Of a stretch of 64,000 nt of DNA, positions 1 through 11,310 are shown in pieces; positions within the stretch are counted from its first letter, which is position 1, and each line of letters begins with the position of its first letter. Source of the stretch: Byssochlamys sp. IMV 00236 (lineage: Eukaryota; Ascomycota; Eurotiomycetes; Eurotiales; Thermoascaceae); NCBI GenBank assembly GCA_001931875.2, contig MSJH02000792.1, positions 274,734 to 338,733 of the forward strand. Direction: 5' to 3'. Position numbers and translations under genes: made by a program. The notes beneath the pieces are model-generated. The model ran no database searches. It saw only the letters and a list, made by a program, of their open reading frames with translations, and was not told the origin of the DNA.

Positions 1-459
1 TTTTATGTCGTAGCTTGTAGCTTGTATCAAAGGCGGTATCTATGTGGTCATCTGCATAACTAATGTTGCTTATGCAAAGAGATAGATCTGCTTCTGTGAT
101 CCAATTGCGATGCCAGGAGCAGCGTGAGCAGGAACGCAAAAATAGCGATGCATGCTCAGTGACATGTATGTACTGTATACACATATACATCTCGAAGATG
201 ATGCGACCGGGACCATTCAGAAAAGAAAGACATCAATGATGATATTATAGCCTACCGAGGTATCTTATCTAGTATATGTGACCTCCCTAACGCCGCAACC
301 GAAAATAAGAAGACAAAAGGAATGGGAATGCCGTCTATAAGCAGCTTCCCTGAGGGGTATATGCGGAGAGAATTTCTCCAGCATTAGTTCAGGATGAAGG
401 ATGACTTCGATCCATAGCACACTTCAACCGTCCTCGTAGACGTGTCACATCTATGTCCC
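1..459. other. intergenic, 3' side of the Arl3 gene
   Basis: No gene is supported here. It lies downstream of the minus-strand Arl3 gene and probably holds its 3' UTR. No tRNA, repeat or long reading frame was seen, and the left edge of the window may cut another gene's flank. Confidence 0.5.
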
Positions 460-1374
460 TTATCTCATCAGCGGGGGACGGCCTTCCTTGTTCCATTTCA
501 CGCGACTTCGCACCCATTCGACCGCTTCCTGGACGCCGGTACCCAAAAGGGCACTGATTGGTAGGACACGGCTATCGCGAACACCACCCCCCTTCTCTCC
601 CTCGAAGACCTTCCGGACAAAACCCTCCTTGATGCGAACAACCTCGACACAGTCCTCACGGTCCTGTTTGTTTGCCAGCACCAGGATCGGTACCCCTGCC
701 ACATCGGAGTGTGCTAGCACCGACTCGAGAACCTGGCGACATTCATCTAGGCGACCGAAACTATCCCCAGCAGCACCGATGCCTGCCATCTGCTCTGCGA
801 ATGTCGGTGCGCTCTCTGCTGCCGATGACCCAGATGCGGTGCTGGGCCGACGGCCTTTATTCGGGAGACGGGTGATATCGGGATCCTGGCCGACATCTGC
901 ACTGTCTACCACGAAGATAATCGCATGGCAGCTGGAGTAGTAGCTCTGCCACAGTCCTCTCATGGAAATCTGTCCACCGACATCCCAGATCTTGAGGTAC
1001 ATATCTGGCATCGGGATGGTCGCGACATTTTGTCCAACGGTCGGGACAGTTTTCCCTGGGTCGGGCGCAGGTGCTCCTTCGGTGCGAGGCAGGTATAGCG
1101 CTTTGATCTGGGATAGAAGAGTTGTCTTACCGGCGTTGTCAAGACCCAGTAGCAGGACGGAATACTCTATCGAAGCCACCTGTCAGCTATCTCTGTTTAT
1201 GCTAGTAGATAGTAGTAATGCGCTAGGCTCAGAAGCTGCTCATGCGACTGCGATGAAACAATAGTAACACCATTCCAAAAGATATGAATGCCTCACAGCG
1301 ACGAAACAAATCATCATAGGCGTACCTTCTTTGCTGGTGGCGTATAGATAGAGAGACTTTGCGAGATGGTACAT
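460..1374 (-). CDS. arl3: Arl3/ARFRP1-type ARF-like small GTPase
   Basis: Model: complement(join(460..1166,1326..1374)), 251 aa. The protein is an ARF-like GTPase of the Arl3/ARFRP1 branch, which in yeast and animals acts at the trans-Golgi to recruit Arl1 and golgins. Visible motifs are the P-loop GLDNAGKT (about residues 24-31), the switch II motif WDVGGQ (77-82) and the base-recognition motif NKQD (182-185). The first exon (MYHLAKSLYLYATSKE) is short and recovers the ARFRP1-like amino terminus; it joins in phase to EYSVLLLGLDN across a 159-nt intron with a GTACG donor. There is no N-terminal glycine, in keeping with Arl3, which is acetylated rather than myristoylated in yeast. An insertion of about 44 residues, rich in Ser, Ala and Gly, sits between FVVDSADVG and RLDECRQVL. 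The gene is divergent from the OSGIN-like gene. Family assignment is firm; the exact splice sites are inferred. Confidence 0.9.
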
Positions 1375-2166
1375 GGTCACGGTTTACGGTTGCAGGTCGG
1401 ACGGCCCATGCATGGCTGATGGGGCGCTCCCCAACGTTGCTCCCTGTTGGCTAGATCGGGATCCTAGACGACCTGGAGAATCCGTGAATTACATGAAATC
1501 CAGCGACTTTGGACAACTGGGAGGTCGTCCTGACAAGGGACGTCGAAGCTCATGGCGATCTCCCTACGCGTCAGCTGCGGCCGGGAGACGCTAGGGCTCA
1601 GGGCAGGGTGGCACAAAGCCCTAAACCCTGGTTGTCCCGATTTGGCGCCCAACGGCGAACTAGTGAATCCTCAGTAAAATGCGGGGTGGACGATTAATAC
1701 AATGATTCTCTGGCAGAGGGGCAGACAGTTGGAGATCTCTCTCTCTCTCTATTTTATCCAGGACAACGGCAATAGTTACTCTAGTCAGGGACAGAGGGAA
1801 CACAGCCAGTCGATAGCTTGACGTCTCGATGATGCTAATGCTCCTTTAGGCTTCTCGTTCTGCTCTGGATCTGGATCTGGATCCGGATCTTGGTTCTAGT
1901 TACTTACCCAGACCCTAGTGACGGTCCGCCTCATCTCTTCCGAGAAAAGTCTCTCGTTTTGTCAGCATCTCCGGCCGGCATGGGTCTCCCACTCTGCCCC
2001 AGGCAATTCGCCTCCTCACGCCCTCGATGAAAGTCGCTGGCTGAGTCTAGGCAATTGACCTGCTGTAGCCTTCACCAGCACAGCTGGACGGCCTCGTCAC
2101 TGGTATCTTCGTCGCATTTCTCATGCAGAATGCCCCTCGTTGGATAGTCAGCGCCGGGCAGAGACC
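1375..2166. promoter_or_regulatory. divergent promoter region, Arl3 / OSGIN-like gene
   Basis: This gap separates two divergent starts and must hold both promoters. It contains a TC dinucleotide run at 1736-1750 and four tandem copies of a CTGGAT-type hexamer at 1865-1888. No coding sequence is supported. Confidence 0.5.
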
Positions 2167-3955
2167 ATGCCATCCTCGTCGGGGATCGAGACTGATACCA
2201 TAATCATCGGTATGTCGCCATCCGCCAGGCACGTCGTTCGCTGTTCCCTTGCTCTCTGGATCTCGACGTCTTTTCTTCGGCCAATAATTGAACTTTGACG
2301 GCGCCTGATGTCGAAGAACCGGCTGACTGACCAATATCGCAGGGAATGGACCATCGGCTTTGCTCTTATCGTACATCCTGCATGGCTACATTCCACGTTA
2401 TATCCAGGATCCCCCACATCCTGATCCGCTACTCCATGCCAAGCTAAAAGATTCTCCCCAGCTGTTGTCTTGTGACATTGACCGCCTTACGGAGCACTTT
2501 GCGGCCTCTCGGATCTCGTATTCTACGCAAGCGTTGCCCATCAATGTCTTGTTCGATACGCTGGTGCGCCCGAATGCCGAAGTCGACGATACCGAGAAGG
2601 ACACCAATGTTGAATGGTGCTACATGCCTGAGAAGGCCGTTCCGCACCTAATCTTTGGCAACACGCCTTGCCCAGGAGGTCAATGGACTGACAATCCAGT
2701 TGCTGCCAGCTGGGACATCCAGACGCTGAGTTATGCGGGCATGCTTGGTTTACCTGGATACTCGTTCGCAGAGCACTATCGCAAGTCGACTGGCAAAGAG
2801 CTCCCCGCATTCACCCGGCCAACAAGAAAGGAGGTTGCAGACTACTTTGCTGCCTACCCAGTAGCGGTCGGAATTGAGGGTGTTATACGCTGTGGGGAGA
2901 CTCTGGAGAACATCTCGAGGACTGCAGATGGATTTTATATCGGATCTCATGGCATCCGTTGTAAACGCTTGGTCTTGGCTAGCGGAATCTTCTCTGAAGT
3001 GATCAGTCCTCCTTCACTTCTTCAGCCCTTGGCATCTCTCCCACTTGGGTCATCAGCGAGGCAGGATGCTCCGCTACTTGTCATTGGGTCCGGCTTCTCA
3101 GCGGCAGATGTAATCATTTCCGCCCCGAAGGACCGGAAGATCATTCATGTCTTCAAATGGGACCCTGATAACCGACCATCCCCTCTTCGTGCTTGTCACC
3201 AGCAAGCCTATCCAGAGTATGCTGGTGTGTATCGATTGATGAAGCGGGCTGCTCTCACTCTAGAGTGCCAGTCCAGTGACCGGCCAAAGAACAGACGTCT
3301 GGCGTCTACTTCTTTCCTGGAGAGCCGCCCGTGGGATGAAGTGTACGAAGGCTGCCCGAACACTGAGATCACCCATGTTGAAGTCAGCGAGGGACGAGCC
3401 ATTGTGTCTTTCCGCCGAAGCGATGGGACTACTGTGACTCGTGAGGTGTGCGGCCTGGCCTACGCTGCTGGCCGAAAAGGCTCACTGCGATACCTGGACA
3501 ATGCTCTACTTACAGAGGTTCTCGACGGAGAAGGGGTCACTGACACTGATGGCTCTGTTACCGGTCAGACCCTCCGCAGCAAGGCAATGGACAATCTAGA
3601 GGTTGCTCCAGATGTCTTCATCATCGGCAGTCTGACTGGCGATTCCTTGATTCGGTTCGCCCACGGAGGCTGTGTTTATGCGGCATCCAGAATAATCCCA
3701 TCGCATAATGGCTTGGATGAGCGAGCTAGTGTGCGAAGCAGTAGTTCCACCTCAACGCAGAAGACACCACGCATTGTCCCAGCTGCTATGAACGGCATGG
3801 ATGGTCACCACACGCCACGCTCGTTTCTAGACGAGAAGCAACCGCAAGATCGGCGGGAAAAGGACGAGGACGAACGCTTGAAACATGGTACTGCACAGGC
3901 TGAGAAGCCCCGTGCGAGCAGCTGGTGGACCTCACTGCTGCAGATGCTGCGATGA
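2167..3955 (+). CDS. OSGIN/OKL38-like FAD-dependent oxidoreductase
   Basis: Model: join(2167..2209,2343..3955), 551 aa. The protein resembles the oxidative stress-induced growth inhibitor (OSGIN/OKL38) family of flavoprotein monooxygenase-like enzymes, whose substrate in fungi is unknown. The first 43-nt exon gives MPSSSGIETDTIIIG and joins in phase to NGPSALLLSYILHG, rebuilding the amino-terminal dinucleotide-binding motif IIIGNGPSA. A second nucleotide-binding motif, LLVIGSGFSAADV, lies near residues 240-252, and a FIIGSLTGDSLIRFAHGG segment near the C-terminus fits the final FAD-contact region. The last 80 or so residues are Ser-, Arg- and Glu-rich and look disordered. The gene converges on Prp18. 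Confidence is high for the flavoprotein fold and moderate for the OSGIN name. Confidence 0.85.
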
Positions 3956-4257
3956 TGTCCAATATATGCATTTCGGTTACCGCTGTATGGTGTTTTAGAC
4001 TTGGCTAATTTAGAATCCCCTCCATGGGATGCTTGCATGTACGAATTGGATGATACAACCCAGGCATGATTAGTATATTTTCTGGACGACATAGACTGAA
4101 ATTTCAAGAGAATCATGGTCATGACGACCGGCAGTTCTGATTAAATCAGCATCTGATTCTCGACGCTGATGTTTCTTGGTGTTCGCTATAACATTTTATA
4201 TGCCCTGAAATGACTCTATACATTACGCCCCGATAAAGACAAGGTCATAAATTCCCA
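3956..4257. other. convergent intergenic, 3' UTRs
   Basis: A short gap between the 3' ends of the OSGIN-like gene and Prp18. Nothing beyond UTR-like AT-rich sequence is seen. Confidence 0.5.
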
Positions 4258-5487
4258 TCAACCCATCAGCTGCAACTGGTCGTCCGGCGGCCACCGCACC
4301 TGTGCAAAGCTCAAACAACGCTTGATGCTCTGGAGGAACTTGCGTGTAATCTCGTCACTCATGATATGCGCCGTATTATTATCACCATGCAGTTTCTCAC
4401 GGGCAGATCGCTCGTGGATACCAACCATGGTCACACCAATAGGCCAGGCTCTGTATTGCAAGTAGTCATGTCAGCATGTATAACCCATATGTATGGAAGC
4501 AATAGGAAGGTAATGGAGGGGAGGTTCAACGTACGCTTTTCCGATACTCAGCCTCAAATACCCGTCGTTGGCATCCACATATCTCCTTTCTTGGGCACAG
4601 TGTACAATCTCTACCACTGGGTCTAGGATCGAATCCTCGAGATCCCCACGTTCGAATTTCCGAATCAAAGGCTTCATGTTCTCCCGCGATTGTATCATCG
4701 CGTTGTACGCCGCTCGACCTTGGAACGACTGTTTCACCGTCGGGTCCCGCTTGTTTAAGGCATCTTCCCATTCTGACAGCACCATGTTGAAATATGACGC
4801 CAGCTGTCGGAATAAGAACTTGCGAGCTTCAGGATCTTTGGGAGCTGTCTTCGGGACTTTCATATCAACCTCCGCTACACGCTCCAGCGTCGTGGGGATC
4901 GGTCCCTCAGTGACATTCTGCGGCGTCAGGGACCGCTGGACGAGACGCCGATACCGTCGCAATCGCCCACGATGCGTTTCGCCAAATAGTTTTGCTGGCT
5001 CGTTCAAATCCCGTAATCTCTGTATCAAGTCTTCCTCCGGAATATCCTCCTCCCCTTCTGCCAACGGCGTTCCCTCCTGGCTTCTTCCACGCTCTTTCTG
5101 CTCGGCCTCTGACGGTGGCAGTTCCGGCAATCCCAGCCTCTTTCGTCGCTCACGTTCCTTCGCTGCTTCTTCGGCTTCTCGTTTCTTCCGCGACTCTTCT
5201 GCCAATTTCCGCTTCTTTTCTTCCCGTTCACGCTTGCGCTCCGCTTCTTCCTCTTCGAATTTTCGCTTCTGCGCGGCGCGCGCCTCGCGCTCTTGCCGGA
5301 GCCGTTCTTGTTCAGCGTTGTAGGCGGCTAATCGCTGGGCTTCGAGCTCAGAGCGGCGAACGTATTTCTTTTCTGGGGCGGCGGATGAGGATGTGTCTTT
5401 GTTGTTGTTGCTGTCTGATGGAGGAGTGGGAGAGGCGGACGATTTGGCCTTGGATATCTCCTTGGCCATGAGCGAAGCGAAGTCCAT
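4258..5487 (-). CDS. prp18: pre-mRNA splicing factor Prp18
   Basis: Model: complement(join(4258..4450,4535..5487)), 381 aa. Prp18 acts with Slu7 in the second catalytic step of splicing in the U5 snRNP. The amino-terminal third has the Prp4/Prp18-type splicing factor motif (YVRRSELEAQRLAAYN), followed by a long charged Glu/Lys/Arg coiled coil of about residues 55-125. The Prp18 core follows, ending in the highly conserved stretch WPIGVTMVGIHERSAREKL. The 84-nt intron has a GTACG donor; after removal the junction reads SIGKAAWPIG, matching the human SIGNAPWPIG region. A pre-mRNA splicing gene that itself needs splicing is not unusual in this group. It is divergent from Sap18 across about 555 nt. 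Confidence 0.93.
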
Positions 5488-6042
5488 GACGGAGATAGCT
5501 TGCTGCAGGCGCAGCTAGAGATTTATATGTATATTTTTTGACTTTGTTTAATAGTGTGACCTTTTAATAGCGTTGTTTTGTAGATCGAGCGAAATATAAA
5601 TTGCGAGTTGTGGTAGATGGTCAGGCTGCGTTGAAGTTCAGAAAAGAACGTTCGATGGTCGTCCGGGGAAAGCAAGTGGGAGAGAGATCGCCGATCCGTT
5701 CCTGAGCCACGCAGAGCTTCCTTAGACAAACCACAGCTAAATCTTCAAGTCATTCCTCATTACACTTCGCCCTCCACAAGATCAAGGTTATAATAGCTGC
5801 CCTGAGTGTCATTGGAACTTTGATCATCCATCCATTACCACATGAGAATCTGCGTTTCACAACCTCAACTCAAGCAACGAGACGACCGCGCGCGGCGGCA
5901 CGCGCCCATCTCATCGCTCACCAGCGGCTCTTCGAAGAGGCAGAACTACTCCGAAGAGAACTCATAGCAGAGAAAACATCACTCCTACCTAGTCGCCTTC
6001 TTGAAATTTCTACAAGCCATCCAAAAAAAAGAAAAAATCACA
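5488..6042. promoter_or_regulatory. divergent promoter region, Prp18 / Sap18
   Basis: The gap between two divergent starts. It contains a GC-rich patch (GCGCGCGGCGGCACGCGCCC, near 5889) and an A-rich leader just before the Sap18 ATG. No separate gene is supported; reading frames seen here lack an ATG or end in noncoding sequence. Confidence 0.5.
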
Positions 6043-6792
6043 ATGGCTGCGCGCGACGCACCCAAACCTACAATCGACCGCCAGTCGACGACACCCTTCC
6101 ATCTGAAGCTCTTTTACCGCCAGAATGCCTTCCACCATCTGTCCGACTTTCCCATTACCTCCCCGCCTCCCCTCCCGCCACACCTTCAGATCTACACCTG
6201 GCAGTCATGCACGCTGCGAGAGCTCTCGCAGCTCCTCACATCCGCAATTCCCAGTCTCCTGCCCGACCCCGCCGTTGGCACGCGGTTAAGCTTCCGCTTG
6301 ATCTATCCCGATACGCGCGGCGCTGCAACTATGGGAGGAGATGTGCGAGGGAGGTTCCTGAGTAAAGATATCGGCAGCGTTGTTGTGGCGCCACGGGGAG
6401 ACAGAGAAGAAGACGCAGCAAATGGACACCGGCCATCGGCTGCGGGGATTAAGCTGGAAGGCGACGATGCCGATAAGACGTTGCAGGAGATCCGCTTCGT
6501 GATCGGAGATTATATTGACTGCGCGATCCTGCCCCCGTTAGAGGACGGTTCGGTCGCGCCGCCTCTGACGGGCAGAGGTGCCGCGCCTAGTTCAGCGCTG
6601 GGAGGAGGAATGAGGGCGTTTGGACCCCCACGGGAGAATGGCTACGGTCGTCCTAGAGGAGGTGGTCGCGGGGGATTTTCTGATCGAGGTAATGGACCTG
6701 GAGTGCCCAGTGGGGATTGGAGGAGAGGGGAGAGAGTGCCGGAAGGCTCTGGTGGACGATATGGAGGGAGGAGAAGCAGTCGGCAGTATTAA
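6043..6792 (+). CDS. sap18: Sin3-associated polypeptide Sap18
   Basis: Single-exon gene of 249 aa. Sap18 is a ubiquitin-fold component of the Sin3-Rpd3 histone deacetylase complex and, in animals, of the ASAP/PSAP exon-junction complexes. The fold is visible in order: TTPFHLKLFYRQNAFHHL, LQIYTWQSCTLRELSQLL, LSFRLIYPDTRG and the closing IRFVIGDYIDCAILPP. A low-complexity insert of about 40 residues separates the last two strands. The C-terminal 50 residues are rich in Arg and Gly (GRPRGGGRGGFSDRG), an RGG-like tail that suggests RNA contact or arginine methylation (inference). The ATG at 6043 was chosen because it lies in a CACAATGGCT context; the frame upstream is open but has no ATG. Confidence 0.9.
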   Translation: MAARDAPKPTIDRQSTTPFHLKLFYRQNAFHHLSDFPITSPPPLPPHLQIYTWQSCTLRELSQLLTSAIPSLLPDPAVGTRLSFRLIYPDTRGAATMGGDVRGRFLSKDIGSVVVAPRGDREEDAANGHRPSAAGIKLEGDDADKTLQEIRFVIGDYIDCAILPPLEDGSVAPPLTGRGAAPSSALGGGMRAFGPPRENGYGRPRGGGRGGFSDRGNGPGVPSGDWRRGERVPEGSGGRYGGRRSSRQY

Positions 6793-7581
6793 GCGTTGGG
6801 TAATCGGCAAACCGGAATGAATTAAAGCAATCATTCGGGATATTGATGTCGTTTTACGGTTCGAGTCAAGGGTCTCTGTCTTCAGAGCACGTCCTTGCCC
6901 GCGGCCGTCACCAATCTACTTATTCCTCTCTTCGACGGGACCGAAATATCCTCCGGCACGTGAACGTCAAAAGGGCAAGGCCGGAGAGATGGGGTTGCAA
7001 AGAGTTAGCTGGTCCCTGCTGAAACAGCGTGGACTGGGATCTGTCTTTCGGTTCGAGATATGTGTCGATATGTGTCGATAAGGTTTATTTACCTTATAAT
7101 CTTGCCCGTGTATGATACCAATCAATTGAATAACAACCATCCTGATACGGTCAGTATGAGACATACGAAAATGTCTCCGGCAAGTTGTAAAAGACCAGAA
7201 TAGGAGCCAACGTCATAAGCTGGAACGAAAGTGTGAAACAGAACAAAACAGCCCGCTTTCTAGCATCCGTAGTATATACACAGCAGACCGTCGCATTTAT
7301 CTCCCCATGGAGGATGACAAAAGTAGGAAAAGCAGACAGCAAGGCATGACCAGGAAGACTCTGCCATGTCCCTCCGTGATCAGTCGTCAAAATGGACACT
7401 CCCTCGATTGCAGACTAGAGGTGACAAGACATGACTTCCACGACACGGACGAGTACTCCCTTCTGCCTCAATTCCCGACCAGACGATCTGTTTTCCTATG
7501 CGAGCCGATAAAAAACAGTGCATGACAACAGTCGAGATAAGAATCCCATATGGTATCCCAATCCTTCAATCTCAAACCCAT
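6793..7581. other. convergent intergenic, Sap18 / complex I subunit
   Basis: No gene is supported. It contains a direct tandem decamer TGTGTCGATA at 7061-7080. Several short frames are present but none shows family similarity or a sensible start. Confidence 0.45.
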
Positions 7582-8193
7582 CTAAAACTCGCGGATCGTG
7601 TCTCCCCGTCTCTTCCCACGGAGCTCATATTTGCCCTGTTTGTTCGCACGATGCTGTCAGCTCTTGTCTTTATTCCTCCCTAGACGAGGTAAATAGGGGG
7701 AGATTATGATTTTATCCCAACAGGTATTTGGGGGAGACTTCAACATACGTCAGTCTTATAAGCGACATAGGTCAGAGCAGCGGGGATGATGCCGACGTAG
7801 ACGAGAGTCAACCAGGCGGTGCGTGGCGTCCATCGGAAGTACCTGAAGCGGGTCTGGTTGAGTTCTGCGACAGACAATTGTTAGATATCCCGTTGTCATA
7901 AAATGAATCCCTCCTCCCCGCAGGACCCCCGATCCGATCCGGAGTCCATTCGGGTTCCATCTGAGGAGATATAATCAAATCGAAGTGAAGTCAGAGCCGC
8001 TTCAGCTCTGCAACGATGACACATTCGAGATAGTGACGAAAGGGGATGTTCCATACCGTAGTATTTCTGAATGGCCGGGTCGAGGACCAAGGCTATATTG
8101 TGGCGGGCATTGCGTTAGCTAGAGGGGCACGGGAATGGGATCATCGAGATGATCATATGGATGACTGAGTTACTCACACTTGCTCTCAGCCAT
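7582..8193 (-). CDS. small mitochondrial membrane protein, likely NADH:ubiquinone oxidoreductase 6.6-kDa subunit
   Basis: Model: complement(join(7582..7635,7749..7864,8057..8092,8178..8193)), 73 aa, four exons of 54, 116, 36 and 16 nt. The reading frame is built only after splicing: MAESK, then [12 protein letters not shown], then [17 protein letters not shown], a hydrophobic segment [18 protein letters not shown], and a basic tail [17 protein letters not shown]. One membrane helix of about 18 residues and a positive tail fit a small supernumerary subunit in the inner membrane arm of complex I (B15/NDUFB4-like, the fungal 6.6-kDa subunit). The identity is from memory of that family. All junctions are in phase with GTGAGT, GTATGG or GTATGT donors and YAG acceptors. 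No exon is long enough to be found by a simple frame search. Confidence 0.75.
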
Positions 8194-8852
8194 GGTTGCG
8201 GTGTGATTGTGAGATTGCGCTCAAAGCTGTATTATGCCTGCAGACCTGGTTTACGAGAGCGTCGTTGGAGATGAACGTGAGGTTCGAGATTGGGCTTAGT
8301 CAGCGCGGATTTGCGGGCGGTGATTGGTGGGTTTGGTTTAAGGGCAGGATCGCGGGTTTCCTCCAGCTTTAGATGTATCCGGATCTCTCTCTCTTTCTCT
8401 CGCAAGGTTAATACCGCATGTGAGATTGAACTACTTCATACATATAGAGTATATCACTACTAGTTTTTCTAATAGACAACTTGTACATGCATACTTCACG
8501 GAGATGCATCTTTGTCTCGAAAGGATCCGCCATACATAACGTGCGCATGTGAGAATGAGTAGTAACATGTCGATTTAAAAGTTAGGACCAATTCTAATAC
8601 TGTCCTCAGAAAACTACTTCATGTGACTACTCATAGCATGTCTAGTAGGGTGGATTGAATACTTATAGACTTCGACTAAGCAAGATTCCACCTTCAGAAG
8701 TTGGCATTGAAACAGCCGAGGCTGTTTTGTCATGACATCACGAGATGTTCCAAGGAAGAAGACTGCTAACAATAGTATATAAAAGCATTCCAAAGCTCTT
8801 TTCATGCCAATAACTTCCCAATTGTACACACAAACCTACATATTCTTGCACG
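8194..8852. promoter_or_regulatory. divergent promoter region, complex I subunit / GST
   Basis: This gap carries both promoters. A (CT)n stretch near 8390-8400 lies on the complex I side, and a TATA box (listed separately) on the GST side. Confidence 0.5.
8776..8784 (+). promoter_or_regulatory. TATA box of the GST gene
   Basis: TATATAAAA lies about 70 nt before the GST start codon. The spacing fits a start of transcription near 8805-8815 and a short leader (inference). Confidence 0.55.
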
Positions 8853-9744
8853 ATGGCCGCCGCAAACAATAAGGGTGCTACGATCACCCTCTACTGGTAC
8901 GTGCCCACGAGAGGCCTCCCGCCTTGTTCGGGCTGACGGGTCGCGAGGGCCTAGGCTAGAACAGTCGCGTTCACAGCGCATTGTTTGGCTACTAGAAGAA
9001 TTGAATCTGTCTTACAACTTAAAGACGTTCAAGCGCGGCAGCGATATGCTTGCGCCGCCGGAGCTGAAGAGTGTGCATCCGCTAGGGAAATCCCCCGTCA
9101 TCTCCATCGAGGCGCCTGCCACTTCCAAACCACTAGTCATCGCGGAGTCGGGATCGATTGTAGAGTATCTGTGCGAGCATTTCGGGGGGGAGAGGCTTAT
9201 CCCCAAGAGGTATGCTCAGGGAAAGGAAGGCCAAATCGGGGGAGAGTCCGAATCGTGGCTACGGTATCGATTCTACATGCACTATGCAGAAGGGAGTCTG
9301 ATGCCATTTTTGGTGATCGCGCTCTTGGTAAACAGTAAGTCCAGATGTGTTCTATCACTCCGCATAATTTGCAGTCTACTAATCTTGTGTGCAGAGATCC
9401 GAAATGCACCTGTCCCCTTCTTCATCAGACCGATCCCAGCGTTCGTTGCTGGGCAGATCGAGTCCCAATTCCTCACAAGGAATCTACAAACTCATTTCTC
9501 GTTCCTTGAAGATCAGATCAGGACTTCTCCCGATGGGGGCAAGTTTCTCTGCGGCCAAGAGCTTACCGCTGCAGACATCATGATGAGTTTCCCCCTTATT
9601 GCTGCAGCAGGCCGTGATATTTTCGACAAGGGTGAGTATCCGGAACTGACGGCCTACATCAACCGTCTCCAAGACACGGAGGGTTATAAGAAGGCTGCCG
9701 CAAAGATCGAAGAGGTGGAAGGTACCTTCAAGGCTTCCCTCTAA
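8853..9744 (+). CDS. glutathione S-transferase (Gtt1-like)
   Basis: Model: join(8853..8896,8955..9334,9395..9744), 257 aa. A soluble glutathione S-transferase that conjugates or reduces electrophiles and peroxides with glutathione. The thioredoxin-like N-terminal domain reads TLYWLEQSRSQRIVWLLEEL, with the ESGSIVEYL motif that binds the glutathione gamma-glutamyl group near residue 75. The all-helical C-terminal domain contains the capping segment LTAADIMMSFPLIAA. The first intron separates TLYW from LEQSRS, and the second restores LLVNKIRNAPVPFF. Serine in SRSQR is the likely catalytic position, as in yeast Gtt1-type enzymes (family knowledge). A TATA box upstream suggests inducible expression. 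Confidence 0.9.
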
Positions 9745-11310
9745 ATCGGGAGAGGTTACTTGCAGTTCCAGTTATTGCCTACGCAATGACAGATTAATCG
9801 TGTCAGAAATTACGGCGCTTTATCTGAATGATAGCAAGGTTGGTCCTTGAAAGTTAGGGCCGACTACTATATTCCTAGCACGCCAATATGATAATGAAAA
9901 TTCCGTCCTTTCAGTGAAAGGATCTGCCGAAGTTCCTTTCAATAGCTGTCGTGGAGTCGGCACTGAGAGCAAAGAGAGCAAAGAGAGCAAGCTCTCTGAC
10001 CTTAAACAACTCCTAATATAGATGATCTTCGCTAGCCGGCGATGCTGCCACACGCGACATACGACAAAGCCCTAAAACTGGGACTGGGCAGACGGGCCAT
10101 GTTGAGCGCTAACTGTTCCGAACTTCCATGCCACTATATCCGGTATTGTTCTGGAGAATAGGCGAGTGATGTTCGGTAATTATCTGCATTTTCAGATAAC
10201 CCAAAACTAGATTATCACCGGAGCGAGATCACTGATGAAATTCTACCATAGCTCGTCGGATGTACTCCGTATGTCGATGCGGTCCTGGCGGCGCGTGTCA
10301 GATCCTCATAGTTAGTCGTGGGGGCCAAAACATGAGAGCACAGTCCAGACTCCAGACTTGAAGACGCAAAGACCACATATCTACGGTTTACAAATCCGAG
10401 TTTTAAAGGCACAACGCGCAACGATCAAAAGGCAGCTCGGGCGTAGGCCCTTTCATTTCAACTCCCCACTGCCACGGCCAGGACCAGCTCACTAGGCAGA
10501 AATGGGCCGGAGATCGGCGTGGTCAGGTCAGAATTGCCAGGAGCCGGCGTCCAGCGGCCGGTGACTGTGTGTGGTCTAAATCTTGGGTTCCTTTTATGCA
10601 GTTTGCGCACACAGAAGCTGTTACACAGACGTTAAGCCTCGCAGCTGACGATGTCTCTGATCAGCTCTGGAGTCTATGCGCCCCTGTCCATCTGATCTTT
10701 TGGATTGGCTTGTGGTTTCAGCCACTGCCGTACAGGCGTTATGACTCTGTACTTCACATTTGATCAACAACGGATATCCCCTGGGTACGAGGTTCGTCAA
10801 ATGTATGCACCAGCTGCTGAACGCGGTAAATAGAGGCCACCCTGCACGCAACAGCATCCTTTCTGCACGGGCTGGGATGGGAAAGGAGAAGGTTGATTGT
10901 TTGTAGATCGCCTGAGCTCCGGGTGGTTTAAGCGCCAGCGTCCTGATACCAACCCCTCCTCTTATCCCATTGTCCAATTACTGATCCACGTTGGGGCCTT
11001 CTTCTGCTCCGCGACTCGCTGATCTCTCGATTGCCGGAGATGACTGTCGCCGGCTATTATTATTGTTTAGTCTCCCTCTTTAATGCCTTGCTCTGTTTTT
11101 AGCATATTTGCTCTGTGCATCCACGTTCTCGCAACCTCATGCTCTGGAGTTGGCCGCACATTCGTTTCCCTCGGCGACTCTGACTCTTTCCATTCTTTTA
11201 CAAGCATCGCTAGACGTCAGCATAATTAGAAATTTGCCTATTCTGATTGCCTTTCGTTTTCTTTTCCCACTTATGCGCTTTCGTCTGTGAAGTTGACATG
11301 ATAGCCCAAC
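9745..11310. other. intergenic, GST / membrane protein
   Basis: About 1.6 kb without a supported gene. It holds a short tandem repeat with a hairpin (listed separately). A minus-strand frame at 10621-10977 has no recognisable domain. The last 250 nt is T/C-rich and probably the promoter of the next gene. Confidence 0.5.
9965..9997. repeat. three tandem nonamers ending in a hairpin
   Basis: Three copies of GAGAGCAA(A/G) run head to tail from 9965 to 9991. The last copy pairs with the sequence after it: AGAGAGC, loop AA, GCTCTCT. It is about 240 nt downstream of the GST stop codon. Confidence 0.7.

Noticed and set aside
4568..5323. Plus-strand frame of 251 codons rich in Ser and Arg
   Set aside because: It is the mirror of the charged coiled coil of Prp18 and ends inside it.
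10890..10980. Possible tRNA-like sequence on the minus strand
   Set aside because: No T-loop GTTCRA motif and no pairing acceptor stem were found.
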